64,000 nt of DNA, taken from Antilocapra americana. Its lineage: Eukaryota; Chordata; Mammalia; Artiodactyla; Antilocapridae. The position numbers were made by a program, and so were the translations under genes. The notes under the pieces are model-generated. The model was not told the DNA's origin, did not search any database, and saw nothing but the letters and a program-made list of their open reading frames with translations. Shown one piece after another: positions 37,226 through 49,080 of the stretch (positions within the stretch are counted from its first letter, which is position 1; each line of letters opens with the position of its first letter). The DNA lies in assembly GCA_007570785.1 (NCBI GenBank), contig ML662442.1, positions 64,184,213 through 64,248,212 on the forward strand, read 5' to 3'.

Positions 37226-37621
37226 CATCATTGATACCTAGTTATAGGACAAACTACTTCTCAAAAAAAAAAAACCCCAGTAATTATTTCATTACAATTT
37301 TTAGTGATTCTTTTAAAGAAGGAAGAATGAAAGAAAAATTAAGACAAATTGTGGTGAGGCATACCATTTTGGTGTAAGATAACAAAAATATCCTGTTATG
37401 TCTGTATCTTGCTAGTTGTGTATTTTAGAATGGTGGCTGCAAAGTGAGAGAAATAAGTGAAAGCCAGGAAGATGGGAAAATTGGATGCTGCACACCAACC
37501 ATTAGTTTGATTAAATTCTTTAGGTAAGAGGCTTAAGAAGCTCAAGTGATGTTGAATTAACAATGGTGTAGTGATACTGAAAATATTGCTGTAATAACAT
37601 TCTAATGATGTGAAACCATAA

Positions 37622-37662
37622 TGCTATAATGATGCTGATTAAAACTCAGCATCATTATAGCA
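37622..37662. other. Perfect 17-bp inverted repeat with a 7-base loop
   Basis: TGCTATAATGATGCTGA (37622-37638) is followed by TTAAAAC and then its exact reverse complement (37646-37662). It can form a hairpin or cruciform. No known element was recognised around it. Confidence 0.95.
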
Positions 37663-37739
37663 AGGAGAATCTCGCTGTATTGCTACAAAATAGGGACTCA
37701 AATTACTTCTAAACCAACTAAAAATTTCACAAAATTCAT

Positions 37740-37990
37740 TTTTATATGCAATTTTATAAATTTTTACCCATACAGATGCTTGTAATGAACACCATAGCCA
37801 ATATACCGAATGATTTTAATATCCCAGAGAATACCTTCTGGCTACCCCTTTCTTCTTAGACCCTCCCTTCGCTCCAACCCCTTGGCAATCACATATCTGT
37901 TCTCTGTTATTATATTTCTGCCTTTTCAAAATGCCACAGAAGTGAAATCATACAGTATGAGTTCGAGATTCCTACCCATTGGAGACTGAG
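37740..37990 (-). mobile_element. Old antisense L1 fragment
   Basis: Resembles a reversed L1 3' region (TTACCCATACAGATGC, then CCCCTTGGCAATCACATATC and GTGAAATCATACAGTATGAG). Confidence 0.55.
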
Positions 37991-38767
37991 TTCTTTCACT
38001 TACCAAATACAGAAATGTGTTTTATTTTCAAAAGAATGCTTATTTTTGCTAAATACTAGATAAAGGAAGAAGACCAAAAAGACTCAGTTACTGCAGGACT
38101 TAAATGGATAGCATCTTGACATTCTTAAAGAAAGGAGAAGTAGTTAAGACACTGCAGAAACACTATTTTCCTTCATATATAAGGAGAGCTTCTTCTGTTT
38201 AAAGCAGATGGATTTGGGTTTGCCTTTTCTATTTTGGGTGTGTTCAAATATGTGTCCTCTAGATGCGTGATGAAAGAAAATTCACCTCCCTGCAGCCTTC
38301 CCTTAGTCTCTGCATATGGAAACGTAAGTATTAAGTGCTTAACTAAATTTTTTAGCTGGGCACTTGAACTTATTCTATGGCTAGTGAGATAAATCCTTAG
38401 CAGCGGATTTCCCTGTTCCCTGGAAAAACACTGACCTTCTCAAGGAAGTTTATTCAGCCCAGGCTGTGTGGCATAGCCCGTCTGTGTGCGGCACATAATT
38501 GAGCTGTATCTATGAGAGGTGAGAGGAGCCACAGCTTATATTTCACCGCCTGTGGGGCATTGCCAGCTTCCATCACTGTGCTTCCGCTGCCATTAGAAGC
38601 AATACATTTTCTCTGCTGCTGAGCTCTGCTCTTTCATATGATGGAAACCATTACTTACGGAGGAAAGTAATACCGTGCTTTGGAATTCCCATGGAAATGA
38701 GCATATTTAGCAGATTGAGTTCATACATGCTGAATAAATAAAAGCAGCAATGTCCATTTCCAGCTGT

Positions 38768-38770
<3 letters not shown>
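37991..38770. other. Repeat-poor intergenic block
   Basis: I recognise no retroposon from about 38.2 to 38.75 kb, unlike the surroundings. The stretch 38455-38640 is less AT-rich and may be a conserved non-coding block. No exon is apparent. Confidence 0.35.

Positions 38771-38798
<28 letters not shown>
38771..38798. repeat. (CA)14 microsatellite
   Basis: Uninterrupted CA dinucleotide run; likely polymorphic. Confidence 0.97.
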
Positions 38799-38931
38799 TT
38801 CATATGTGCTGTGGGAGTTGGGGAGAGGTGACTTTCAGGGAACAATGTACATTGCAAAAGCCTTTGCTGTTGTGTTTCTAGTGATAACGCTCCCATAAAG
38901 AAGCAGACATATTGTGAGATGTATAAGACTG

Positions 38932-39160
38932 GGCTTCCCAGGTGGCGCTAGTGGTAAAGAACACACATGCCAATGCAGGAGACATAAGAGATGCGAGTTT
39001 GATCCTTGGGTTGGGAAGATCCCTTGGAAGAGGGCTTGGCAACCCCCTCCAGTATTCTTGCCTGAAGAATCTCCATGGACAGAGGAGCCTGTGGGGCTAC
39101 CGTCCACAGGGTCACACAGAGTCAGACACGACTGAAGTGACTTAGCACACATGCACGTAA
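38932..39160 (+). mobile_element. Bov-tA SINE
   Basis: Complete forward copy with head (GGGCTTCCCAGGTGGCGC), body and end (GACTGAAGTGACTTAGCAC). Confidence 0.94.
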
Positions 39161-40017
39161 GATGGACTAGAGCCTAGAGAATGGCTATATGAAAATGTAG
39201 CCTTGAATAAAGAAATGAAGAAATCTGGCTTTCTTCAGATGGTTAATTTCAGGCCATTTGAATTGCTCGTGTTTTCCAGTGAGCTCAGTTCTATACTTGC
39301 TAGGATTTTCTTTAAAATGTATAACAACTACACATGAATTTGTTTTCAATTTTAATTTTCGATTGCATTTCCTTTGAGGTTGACTGTGTTCTCTATTTGT
39401 GTATTAAATGCTTCAGTTTGAAATTATGAATTATGTTTGTGATCAAGAAGCAAGTAGTTCAATAACCAAGCAGAACACTGAAATATGATTTCTATTTTTA
39501 TCCCCAGTGTTGTGCCAAGCAGACTGGGAAACCCTTCCCTGGTTTGTCTTTCATACAGCAGAAAGATAAAATACTGCATCAAAGACTAAAACATGAGTAG
39601 ATCATTGTCTGTATCTCATTGGAAAATCAGATTGACTACATTTCCTGTGGCTGGGTTACACTGTTTTGAAATCAGGAAAGTAGTAATGAAAGATCTGTTT
39701 TGATTTGTATAGATCTGGCTACTATCCAAACAGCAAACATTACTTCTTTGTGCTCTCATTACACCTTGAACATACTTTTATAAGCATTGGCTTAACACAC
39801 CTGTTTCTCCCTTGGGTGTCTTGGAGGCCTTCAATGACAGGGACTTTTCTTTGTAAACACAGAAGTTCAGTAAATATTTTTGAATAAATATTTACATATT
39901 GAGAATTATAGTTTTTTCCCATTGTTTCTAGACTTAAAAGGCAATATATGATGGCTTTGAAAACGAAAGTTTGTAGATCTAGTCTGCTATAAAAATAGTT
40001 TTCAATTCATTTTATGA
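39161..40017. other. Intergenic sequence, no recognised feature
   Basis: AT-rich, with no exon or clear repeat. Confidence 0.5.
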
Positions 40018-40945
40018 AGCCAGTATAACTATGATACCAAAACAAAAGAAAATGCAAGGAGAAAAAAAACCCACTACAGATGAATATGCCTCGTGAACAG
40101 ACATAGAAATAACAAAAACTTAGCAAATAAAAACTAGCTCTGTGTGTGTATGTTTGTGTATTAAGTATAACCAAGTGTAGTTTATGTTAAAATTGAAAGG
40201 TTGATTTAATATTTGGAAATCAATGTAATTTACCATGTTAACAAAATAAGGGAGAAACTGTATGATCATTTCAAGAGATGCAGAAAAAGCACTTGACAAA
40301 ATTCAACACTTGCATTATTAAAAAATTTCTCAGTAAGCTAGGAAAAACAAGAACTTTCTTATAAAGGGCAGTTATTAAAAAAAACGTCACTAACATCATC
40401 TTTAATGATGAAAGACTGAATGCTTTCCCCATAGGACCAGAAATAAGCATGCCCACACTCAAGATGACATCTGCTCATCTTTGTTCTGGGGGTTCTAGCC
40501 TATATAGTAGGTAAGGAAAAAATAAATACAGATGGGAAAGGAATAATTAAAATGGTTTTAATTCACAGATGGCATGTTTATATATAGAGAAATTCAATTA
40601 GAATCTATTAAGAAACTAGAAGGACTAATAAGTTTGGCAAGTTTCTCTGCTACAAGGTCAATATATAAAATTCAATTGTATCTTGAATGTATTAGCAATA
40701 ACAATTAGATACTAAAATTTAAAAAGTCATTTACAATAGCATTCAAAAACGAAATGCTTAGGAATAAGTTTTATAAAACATGTATAAGACTGATACAGTG
40801 AAAACTATAAAACATTGACATTAAAGAAATTAAAGAAGTCTCAAATAAATAGAGATATATCATGTTTATGAATTAGAAGGCTCAGTACTATTCAGAAGTT
40901 GGTTCTCCTCATATTGATTTATGGATTCAATGCAATCTTTTTAGG
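40018..40945 (+). mobile_element. Old sense-strand L1 ORF2 fragment
   Basis: The text follows the reverse-transcriptase part of L1 ORF2 in sense orientation (ACTATGATACCAAAAC, AAAGCACTTGACAAAATTC, ATGATGAAAGACTGAATGC, TAGCATTCAAAAACGAAATG). It is heavily degraded, with no open frame. Confidence 0.75.
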
Positions 40946-41764
40946 TAATGTTTGCTTTCACTTTAGGTGGGCAAGATTTTCCCCTTGAGATGGTTTATCT
41001 ATATGTTCTGCTGAGCTGGAATGCCAATGTTAAGTTCATTGTCTCTGGAATTTGTGCTGCATGTAGATAGAACATAATTTTCTTTTACTTCTCTTTTATT
41101 AAATTTGATGTCTTGGAAATATACTTGTCTGGGTAAACTGTTTTGTTTGATAGCAAAGATGATACTTTAAAATTAAATTATGAGGATTTTCTGGTTTTAA
41201 ATTAGGCCTCCATAGAAACCATTCAAGAAATAAAATAGGTTAGTGAACTAGTAATAAGTATTTGAGTTCAGTTGTTTCAACGTCATTTGTTATACTAATT
41301 ACCAAAACATACCTTTATTCCTCCTTTTCATTAAACAAGTCCAAGCATTATGATCTCAATTGGTAGTGGTTAAGTTCATAGTGATTTAAGACTCAGGATA
41401 TTGTCTTTGGAAATGAAGTTGACAGTAATGTTGTTGTCTTATTTTTTATTGCCTTGTTTCTCAAAGGGTAGTTCATAGACCAGAAAAATGGATAACCCCA
41501 GGGTGCATGTTAGAAATGTAGAACCTCACCCTATCCCAAATCGATTCAATCAGAATCTGCATTTTCAAATGATTCATAGGTGATTCCATGTTTGTTAAAA
41601 TTTTAGAAGCATTAGACATCTATTTTCTATTACAAAGGTTCCTGCCAATCTGGGCTGGCACAGTTTGTCCTGGAGAGGAATGAATAGTGAGAGTATCATC
41701 AATAAGCGTTATAATATTACTAGGACAACCTCTGTTCAGACTTAACACATGAAATCTCCAATGA
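40946..41764. other. Intergenic sequence, no recognised feature
   Basis: AT-rich, no exon or clear repeat. Confidence 0.5.
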
Positions 41765-41965
41765 TTTAAATTATTTTTTAATTTTTAATTGAAGGGTAAT
41801 TGCTTTACAGTTGTGTTGATTTCTGCCAAACATCAATATGAATCAGTCATAGGTATACCTATGTCCCTTCCCTCTTTAAACTTCCTCCCATTTTCCTCCC
41901 CATCACACCCCTCTAAGTTGTGGGTGATTGACACTCCTCTAGTCATTGGTGATCTCTAATGACTT
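41765..41965 (-). mobile_element. Ruminant L1 3' end, antisense
   Basis: Reversed 3' untranslated region (GTGTTGATTTCTGCCAAAC, then ATATGAATCAGTCATAGG and CTCCCCATCACACCCC). Confidence 0.75.
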
Positions 41966-42034
41966 TGATTCACTATTTTCCTTGAAAAGATTTAGAATCA
42001 TAAGGAATTATTCTCAGTTAATGTATTATTGAGG

Positions 42035-42248
42035 ACATCCCTGGTGGCTCAGTGGTAAAGAATCCACCTGCCAATAAAGGAAACATGGGTTCAATCCCAG
42101 TGTTGGGACTATCTCCTGGAGAAGGAAATGGAAACCTACACCAGTATTCTTGCTGGGAAATTCTGTGGACAGAGGAACCTGGCAGGCTATAGTCCATGGG
42201 GTTGCAAAAGAGTCAGACACAACTTAGTGACTAAACAACAACAAAATA
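42035..42248 (+). mobile_element. Bov-tA SINE
   Basis: Forward copy (ACATCCCTGGTGGCTCAGTG to GACTAAACAACAACA). Target-site duplication TATTATTGAGG at 42024-42034 and 42249-42259. Confidence 0.95.
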
Positions 42249-42289
42249 TATTATTGAGGTTTCCCAATTATATATTTTTGACAATATAT

Positions 42290-42480
42290 ATAATTTTGCT
42301 GCATGATACAGGGTGCTCAGGGCTGGTGCACTGGGATGACCCAGAGGGATGGAATCGGGAGAGAGGTGGGAGAGGGGTTCTAGACGGGGAACACATGTAT
42401 ACCCATGGCAGATTCATGTCAATGTATGGCAAAACCAACACAATAATGTAAAGAAAAAAATTAATTAATTAATTTAAAAA
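42290..42480 (+). mobile_element. Ruminant L1 3' end, sense
   Basis: Contains GGTGCTCAGGGCTGGTGC, GGGGAACACATGTATACCC and TGGCAAAACCAACACAATAA with an A-rich tail: the forward 3' end of the same ruminant L1 group as 41765-41965 and 62070-62403. Confidence 0.8.
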
Positions 42481-42956
42481 AATGTGACCATAAAGAAAGT
42501 AAATAAAATAAAGATTGTATGGTAAAAAAAATTGCATATGTTTAGCAAAATCTCTACATATAATTGGGACATAGATAATAAAAAAAATCCTTTACATCTT
42601 GGGTAACAATTCACTCATTTGTTCATTCATCTATTTATTCCCTGATTCATTCTTTGATTATTTATTACCTACAGTGTATCAGGTGCTATATTAAGTGCCA
42701 GGGATATGAAGTAGGGGTAAAACAGCTTGAAAGGAAGGAAGTACCTTAAAGCATTGGGTACCATGATGGTGGCATCAACATAGTCTCAGGCTAAGGAGAA
42801 ATTCTGCCTTGTGGAGGCAGTGTTTAGGAGGAGAGAGAGTGTCAAGAGAGGAGACACAACTTGAGTTGACTGTTGAAAGTACATCGGGGAGGGGGTCAAT
42901 TTGTAGAGAAGGTGACCATGTTTTTTAAAAGCCATATATTGTTAAAGTCCATTCAT

Positions 42957-42960
<4 letters not shown>

Positions 42961-43006
<46 letters not shown>

Positions 43007-43026
43007 GTGTGTGTGTGTGTGTGTGT
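42961..43026. repeat. Compound (TA)21-(TG)11 microsatellite
   Basis: TA repeats from 42961 to 43002, one T, then TG repeats to about 43026. Likely highly variable. Confidence 0.97.
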
Positions 43027-43261
43027 AGAGGGTTGTGTGAATGTACAGGGGCTTTATAGACATAAAGAGAGTCATGAAAGGATGGCCATCAAATGTGAAC
43101 AGTGCTATCTCAGGGCATTGGCATTGTAGGGAAAATGAGTAGATCTAGAATATTAAAATATTTCTCATTTGAAGAGCAGACAAGTTTCTTTCCATTCCTT
43201 AATATTTAACAGTTATATACCCTTCTAAGGCATCCAAAACATAGTATTTTTCTTGATTCTC

Positions 43262-43440
43262 AACCCTATGAATCTAGTAACATAAGTATCATTACTTTTA
43301 TTTTATAGACATGAAGACAGAGGCTCATAGACTTTAGTGCCTTATATAGGGCCTCATAGATAGTAAGTAAAAGTCTAATTACACTCTCCTGAATCTCAGC
43401 CTAAAGAATCTTGTAGGAGTGGTGCCTGATTTGTAGTTAG
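43262..43440 (-). mobile_element. MIR fragment
   Basis: Reversed MIR pattern: CTATGAATCTAGTAACATAAG, ATTTTATAGACATGAAGAC, then AGTAAGTAAAAGTC. Confidence 0.5.
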
Positions 43441-43524
43441 CAGACTATCTGGAATCTGGTTCTAACAATATCCTGTGGGAAAGCAGGGTATGCCGTGAAA
43501 TAATACACCTATGTGTCCATTAGA

Positions 43525-43700
43525 ATTTAAAGACCACTTTACATATATTGCAGCAAACTTGTAAAATAGATTACAGTACTGTTAACCATGTTTGATGGAA
43601 GAAGAAACCGAAGCTCTCTGAAGCTGACTGGCCTTAAGGATGCCAAATAAGCGTGCAGCAGCCCTGAAACTCCATCTTTGTCTCCTGCGCTTTCTGTTAC
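43525..43700 (-). mobile_element. Possible second MIR fragment
   Basis: The stretch CTTTACATATATTGCAGC to GAAGAAACCGAAGCTC and the following text fits a diverged reversed MIR. Confidence 0.4.
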
Positions 43701-43904
43701 ATCACAGTCAAGAACCTCACTGGTCACTCTTAGGTCTCATTGCCGACATGACCTAGTCTCTGAGAATAACCACTCATCCAGGATGAAGAAATTTCAGAGA
43801 GTACCTTTCCCTTCTTTCTTAGGATTGCTCTCTCTTCTGTCTCACTCTTTTCCAGCAGATCTTTGGATTATATGCTTACTGACATCCTGATGTATGCAAA
43901 TAGC

Positions 43905-44082
43905 AGGTTTCCCTGATGGCTCAGTGGGTAAAGAATCTGCCTGGAACGCAGGAGATACAGCAAATTCAGTTTCAATCCCTGGGTCAGGAAGAGCCCCTGG
44001 AGGAGGAAATGTCAACCCTCTCCAGTATTCTTGCCTGGAAAATCCCTTGAACAGAGGAACTGGACATGACTGAGCGACCACA
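43905..44082 (+). mobile_element. Bov-tA SINE (first of a stacked pair)
   Basis: Forward head (GGTTTCCCTGATGGCTCAG), body and end (GACATGACTGAGCGACC). Part of the body after AACAGAGGAACTGGACATG is missing. Flanked by TATGCAAAT-containing repeats shared with the next element. Confidence 0.93.
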
Positions 44083-44093
44083 CATATGCAAAT

Positions 44094-44312
44094 GGCTTCC
44101 CGGGTGGTGCAATGGTAAAGAATCCACCTGCCAATGCAGGAGATGCAAGATACATGGGTTCAATCCCTTGGGCAGGAAGATCCCTTGGAGTAGGAAATGG
44201 CAACCCACTCCAGTAGTCTTGCCTGGAAAATTTCATAGATGGGGGAGACTGAAGGGCTATAGTTCGTGGGGTCACAAAGAGACAGATATGACTGAGTGAC
44301 TGAGCACACACA
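44094..44312 (+). mobile_element. Bov-tA SINE (second of a stacked pair)
   Basis: Forward head (GGCTTCCCGGGTGGTGC) to end (ATATGACTGAGTGACTGAGC) with a CACA tail. Immediately follows the right duplication of the preceding SINE and is itself followed by a third copy of it. Confidence 0.94.
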
Positions 44313-44323
44313 CATATGCAAAT

Positions 44324-45121
44324 TGCTCTTTCCTCTCTCATTTGTTTTCCAAGTTTGTTGAGGACTAGACAACATCTCATGCATCATTACTTCATCCACA
44401 GCACCCAGCACAAGGTCCTGCAAATGCAAAGTGCTCAAGAGAGGCTGTTTAGTGAGCAAATGAGTGAAAGAACAAATGGGTGAAGGAACACTGTGGTGAT
44501 ATGCCTAAGGTCACACAGAGAGCAATGTGAAAGCAAAGCAGAATGAAAGCTCATGGCTGCAAACCTGGAGATAAACTGATGCTGCTCAGCTTAGCAGCAA
44601 AACCTTGAGATGAAACAGTTACAACAAACAATACCAAAAAGCCAGATTTAGACCTCTTGTCTGGATCTTGTTTCATGGATGACACCTGGCAGATTCCATA
44701 TTTGGGATTCCACTTCCCAAAATTGAATTGAAGTTTGATCAAATTTTTAATCAAAGTACACAAAGGGAACGTAAAGCAACTGCATATGCAATGTCTGTGC
44801 TGGTATTCAGCCCCGGTGGCCCATCAGCCTTGAACTCTGCCACCCAGTATCTATTAGACATTACAGAATCCAGTTAACCTCTCCAGACTTCAGTCTTCCC
44901 CACAGCTGTCCAGTCATGTTTGTGTGGGGTGAGAGTTGTATTTCTAGATAGTCTCTAGGGATTTTGACTTTATGCTTCCAAGTATAACCACTATTCTCTC
45001 TTTGATTCTCAAAGACGAGTTTTTCTCAGATTTCATGAGTGATTACAGTGGTAGGTTTGCAGAAATTGGAGAGTTGTGAACAATGAAGGTGCTCAAGGAA
45101 AGACCGCTAGAATGACATCTT
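44324..45121. other. Intergenic sequence, no recognised gene
   Basis: A faint MIR/L2-like trace near 44395-44530. No exon signature. Confidence 0.4.
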
Positions 45122-45340
45122 TTGCTGCTGCTGTTGTTTAGTCTCTGTAAGTCGTATCTGACTTTTGCAACCCCACATACTATAGACCACCAGGCTTCGC
45201 TGTCTATGGAGTTTTCCAGGCAAGAATACTGAAGTGGGTTGCCATTTCCTTCTCCAGGGAATATTCCTGATCCAGGGATCGAACCCGTATCCCGTCCTGT
45301 GGCAGTGGGTTCTTTATCACTGAGCCACCAGGAAAGCCCC
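45122..45340 (-). mobile_element. Bov-tA SINE
   Basis: Reversed copy beginning with a GCTGCTGCTGTTG stretch, then body and tRNA head (GGGATCGAACCCGTATC, then GAGCCACCAGGAAAGCCC). Confidence 0.93.
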
Positions 45341-45514
45341 AAAGGCTCTTGCTAGAAGTGCTGTAATTTGAAGTATTTGTTCAGCAAATTTATATTGAAT
45401 GCATCTAGTGTGCTAGGCCTCTGGGTTATGGGATGAATAAAACAGTTGCACAAGAAACTTATCATAAGTTAATGAGAAGCCCCTTTATTAGGGGGCTTAG
45501 TTCAAGGAAGGACA

Positions 45515-45684
45515 TGAAAGTGAATCTCGCTCAGTCGTGTTTGACTCTTTGCAAATTCTCCAGGCCAGAATACTGGTGTGAGTAGCCTTTCCCTTCTCCA
45601 GGGGAGCTTCCCAACCCAGGGATCAAACCCAAGTCTCCCGCTTTGCAGGTGGATTCTTTACCAGCTGAGCCACCAGGGAAGCCC
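45515..45684 (-). mobile_element. Bov-tA SINE, internally deleted
   Basis: Reversed copy lacking about 30 bases of the body after GACTCTTTGCAA. A 13-base duplication TCAAGGAAGGACA at 45502-45514 and 45685-45697 shows an intact insertion event, so the deletion came before or after transposition without touching the ends. Confidence 0.94.
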
Positions 45685-45697
45685 TCAAGGAAGGACA

Positions 45698-46799
45698 GCA
45701 AGTATGAAATCTAGACTTGGGAAATCTCTGTGATTAGAATGTGGAGAGGGAGGGCAGGGTCATGGAGGATGTGGCTGAGAGACTGACCACAGCTGACAGG
45801 ACTCGTGAAATGCAATCTAAAACTGACATTGGAGTTTAGCAACGTTGCTGAGCTCCAGTGAGCGTCTCTCTTTGGAGGAGTAGTGAGACAGCAGCCACAG
45901 CAGAGCAGGTGGAGGGTCGTAGAGGAGATGAAGCCACGGATGTGATGAGCATGGGCACCATTTTGAGAAGTTTGGTTATGAAAAGGAGGAGGGAAAGAGG
46001 GAACTAGATGGGGATAAAATTGATTGATGTTCTTTTTTGTTTTTAAAGAGAAAAGACAGAGTGAAGAGGCAGAGATTGAAGATACAGGAGCAAGAAGGAA
46101 GGGGATTCTCCTCAGTTGAGATACTAGTTGAGGCCCAGTTGAGAAGTACTAGTTGAGGTACAGTTGAGGTATGAGATGTGGAGCACATGTAAATTTGGCC
46201 TTAGGTAAAGGGGCACACTCTTGTATTTTAAACCCTGGACAGATCATGGGGAGGGCTGGGATTCTGAGGTTTTCTTAGTGGATTCCTGAAGAAATATGTT
46301 CCCTAGATGTCAGAGTGATCAACTTGCATGCACAATCTCCATGACTCACCAAACCGATGGAGAGCTCTGAGATTATGCCAGAGCCCCACTGAGTGTGCAG
46401 CACTGAAAGGGGTGTTGGGAAATATCCACGTGATACTCCGAGAAGCTGGAATCCTTGTTAATATGGCTTACATTCTGAGAACATATAATGCTCTGGTAGG
46501 TACTAGTTTCCGCTACTTTGGAGACCAAAACTCTATAAACAGAAAGTTGGCAGTAGGCTCTATAGTAAAGTATGGATATTGATTGTCCAGTCTCAAACCC
46601 AGGAATTGTGTCCTGTGATGAGTTGAAGGTGTACTGAGCTGTAAAGATCGTTGTTCTACAGTTTTCCCCATTTCTACCAGATGCTCCTTTTCTACTCACC
46701 CTCTCTTATTTTCCTTTTCCCACTGGGCTCTGCTTGCCCTTAGCCATGGGCCAATAATTTTGATGTCAATTCATGTTATTCTCAAATCTAGCTGAATCT
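45698..46799. other. Intergenic sequence, no recognised feature
   Basis: Purine-rich text at 45975-46100. No exon or repeat family recognised. Confidence 0.5.
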
Positions 46800-47008
46800 G
46801 TTGGAAAAAACCATGATGCTGGGAAAGATGGAAGGCAGAAGGGGAAGAGGGTGACAGAGGATGAGATGGTTGGATGGCATCACCAATGCAATGGATACGA
46901 GCTTGGGCAAGCTCCATGAGATGGTTAAGGACAGGGAAGCCTGGTGTGCTGCAGGCCGTGGGGTTGCAAAGAGTTGGACATGACTAGGTGACTGAATAGC
47001 AACAAGCC
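46800..47008 (+). mobile_element. Bov-B / ART2-type 3' end, short
   Basis: Forward fragment (GGATGAGATGGTTGGATGGC, TTGCAAAGAGTTGGACATG) ending GACTGAATAGCAACAA. It is the last ~200 bases of the Bov-B 3' end. Confidence 0.88.
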
Positions 47009-47944
47009 AAATTTGTAGTAAGGTACAAAAAGACTCTTCAGTGAACTAGGTAATCTTGTTTGATGATAATTCTCAGTTATAAAATACAACTAAGTATATG
47101 CTTTCTATAATGATTCAGGTACCAGACTTAATTGGCAGCAGGAGTCCCTCGGTGACTGGGTGATGCTGATGGTCATTTCCAACCAGTCCTCAGAAGGCTT
47201 CAAAGATCTCCCACATGTTTTGTTAATTCTCTCCAGTGACACTTTAAGTCGTGGCTGAGGCCTGGATTCTATTAGACTGAGCAAGGACTGGATAAGAAAT
47301 CCTGTACCAGGCACATAGCTAATGTAATTACTTTTATTCAGAATTCTGCTATCTGTCAAATCTGGTCATCAACTCTCTTTTTCCAGATTTGGCATCAGCA
47401 GCGGAAAGAATAAGTTAGGATGGTGCTCTTTTCTGAGTGATTCATACCGTCTTTACCAAAGAGATCAATCGGTTTTTCCATTTCCTTTGATAGCCTTCTG
47501 AATATTTTGAAAATGCCTTCCTCAATATAACACCAGAATTATGTGAATAAATGAATAGAATCTATGATCACTGAATACTTACTATGTATCAGATTTTGAT
47601 ATAATACCCTGTAGCAGAAACTCAAAAGGATTAGTTCCAAGAATTGGCACTGAATTAACAAGTGACTGTGGAAGTTTGGCCACCCATATATCCCAGTCTC
47701 TATGTTGCTTTCATTATGATAGCACAAGATAGCATTGGATTCTTAGGAAAACATTTATTATAACTATTTTAAACAACAATCCTCCAAGTTGTCTCTTCTT
47801 ACAACCATAGAAGAAAAATAAAATATCATTGAATACCAACAAACTGCATTTAAATGTAAAGGCTTAAATATTTTTTAAGTATTAGGAAATCCAAAAGAGT
47901 TCTGATTTCTCCTTCTATGCTCCTCCTCCCCCACCCCAATTCAC
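47009..47944. other. Intergenic sequence, no recognised feature
   Basis: No exon, RNA gene or identifiable repeat. Confidence 0.5.
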
Positions 47945-48010
47945 TTTTTAAATTGAAGTATAATTCATATACTATAAAATTCATCCATTTTAAGGGTATA
48001 GTTTATATCT
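47945..48010 (-). mobile_element. Short antisense L1 3' fragment
   Basis: TTTTAAATTGAAGTATAATTC and the following CATCCATTTTAAGGGTATAG match reversed old L1 tails. Confidence 0.45.
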
Positions 48011-48229
48011 TTACATTTTAACAAAAACCAAAATAAATTAGGAAGTAAAACCACTTATTAAGATTTTTTAAAAATTTCACAAAACATGAATATGGAATAA
48101 ATTGGGAAAGCTATCACATTCTTTCAAAGACTTTAAACTTGAATTGATTTATTGGTGTTTTGCTTACTACTTTCAAGGATCAGTTAATTCCTATACCATA
48201 GAAAGCAATTTGGAATAGAGAAAAAGATT

Positions 48230-49080
48230 AAATATTACTCTATTTTTATAAGATAAGCACAACCCCAATATCAAATAGATACAGATAAGATTCTGTAGAT
48301 GAATCTCATACACATACACATATATACAAAAAACTACAAACAAAAGATCAAATAGAATTTAGTAGCTTGTACATTAATAAACTACCATATATAATGGGAT
48401 TTATTCTAGGAATACATTGAGAGTTAAATCTAATATGAGGAAGTTTTCTGAAATAACATAACATGAATAATTAAGAATGAAATATGTTTATCTCAAAGTA
48501 GGCCAAATAAAATGAGACAACCCCCTCATTTTTATCATTTAAATAAAGTAAAGCAAAATCTTTGTAAAGTGAAAATGAAAGACACATTTTTTTAAAATGT
48601 GACAAAGCATATCAATGTGAAATCAATGAAGTAGAGTCTATTTAAGTGAAACTCAAAAACATTCCCTTTAAAATAAAAAAAGATGATCCTTTATCAAGAT
48701 TATTATTTAATAATATTCTAGAATTTCAGGTCAATGCTATAAGATCTAATAATTGGAAAGGAAGTCTCAACATTATTATTTTTGGATGACATTATCACAC
48801 ACTTATTGTGCATTTTTATACACAGACAACTCAAAAGACTTGACACAAAAATTCCAGGAATTAATTTTAAAGCTCAGTGGAGTGGCAGAATGCATGATAA
48901 TCACATCAAAAATCAACCTTTATGTCAGAAATGAATTTTAATGTAATAAAAAGGAAGTGTCACTTACAATTGCAACCAATATTTAAAATATCCACCAAAG
49001 AACTTAGTATTGTTCATAGTATTGATAAAATGTATTTTTTAGTATTGATAAAATAATCCCAAAGAAGTAGTTTAAGAAAA
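48230..49080 (+). mobile_element. Very old sense-strand L1 fragment
   Basis: Text such as GGGATTTATTCTAGGAATAC, ATTTTTGGATGACATTATC and TTACAATTGCAACCAATA follows the L1 ORF2 reverse-transcriptase region. No open frame remains. Confidence 0.6.
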
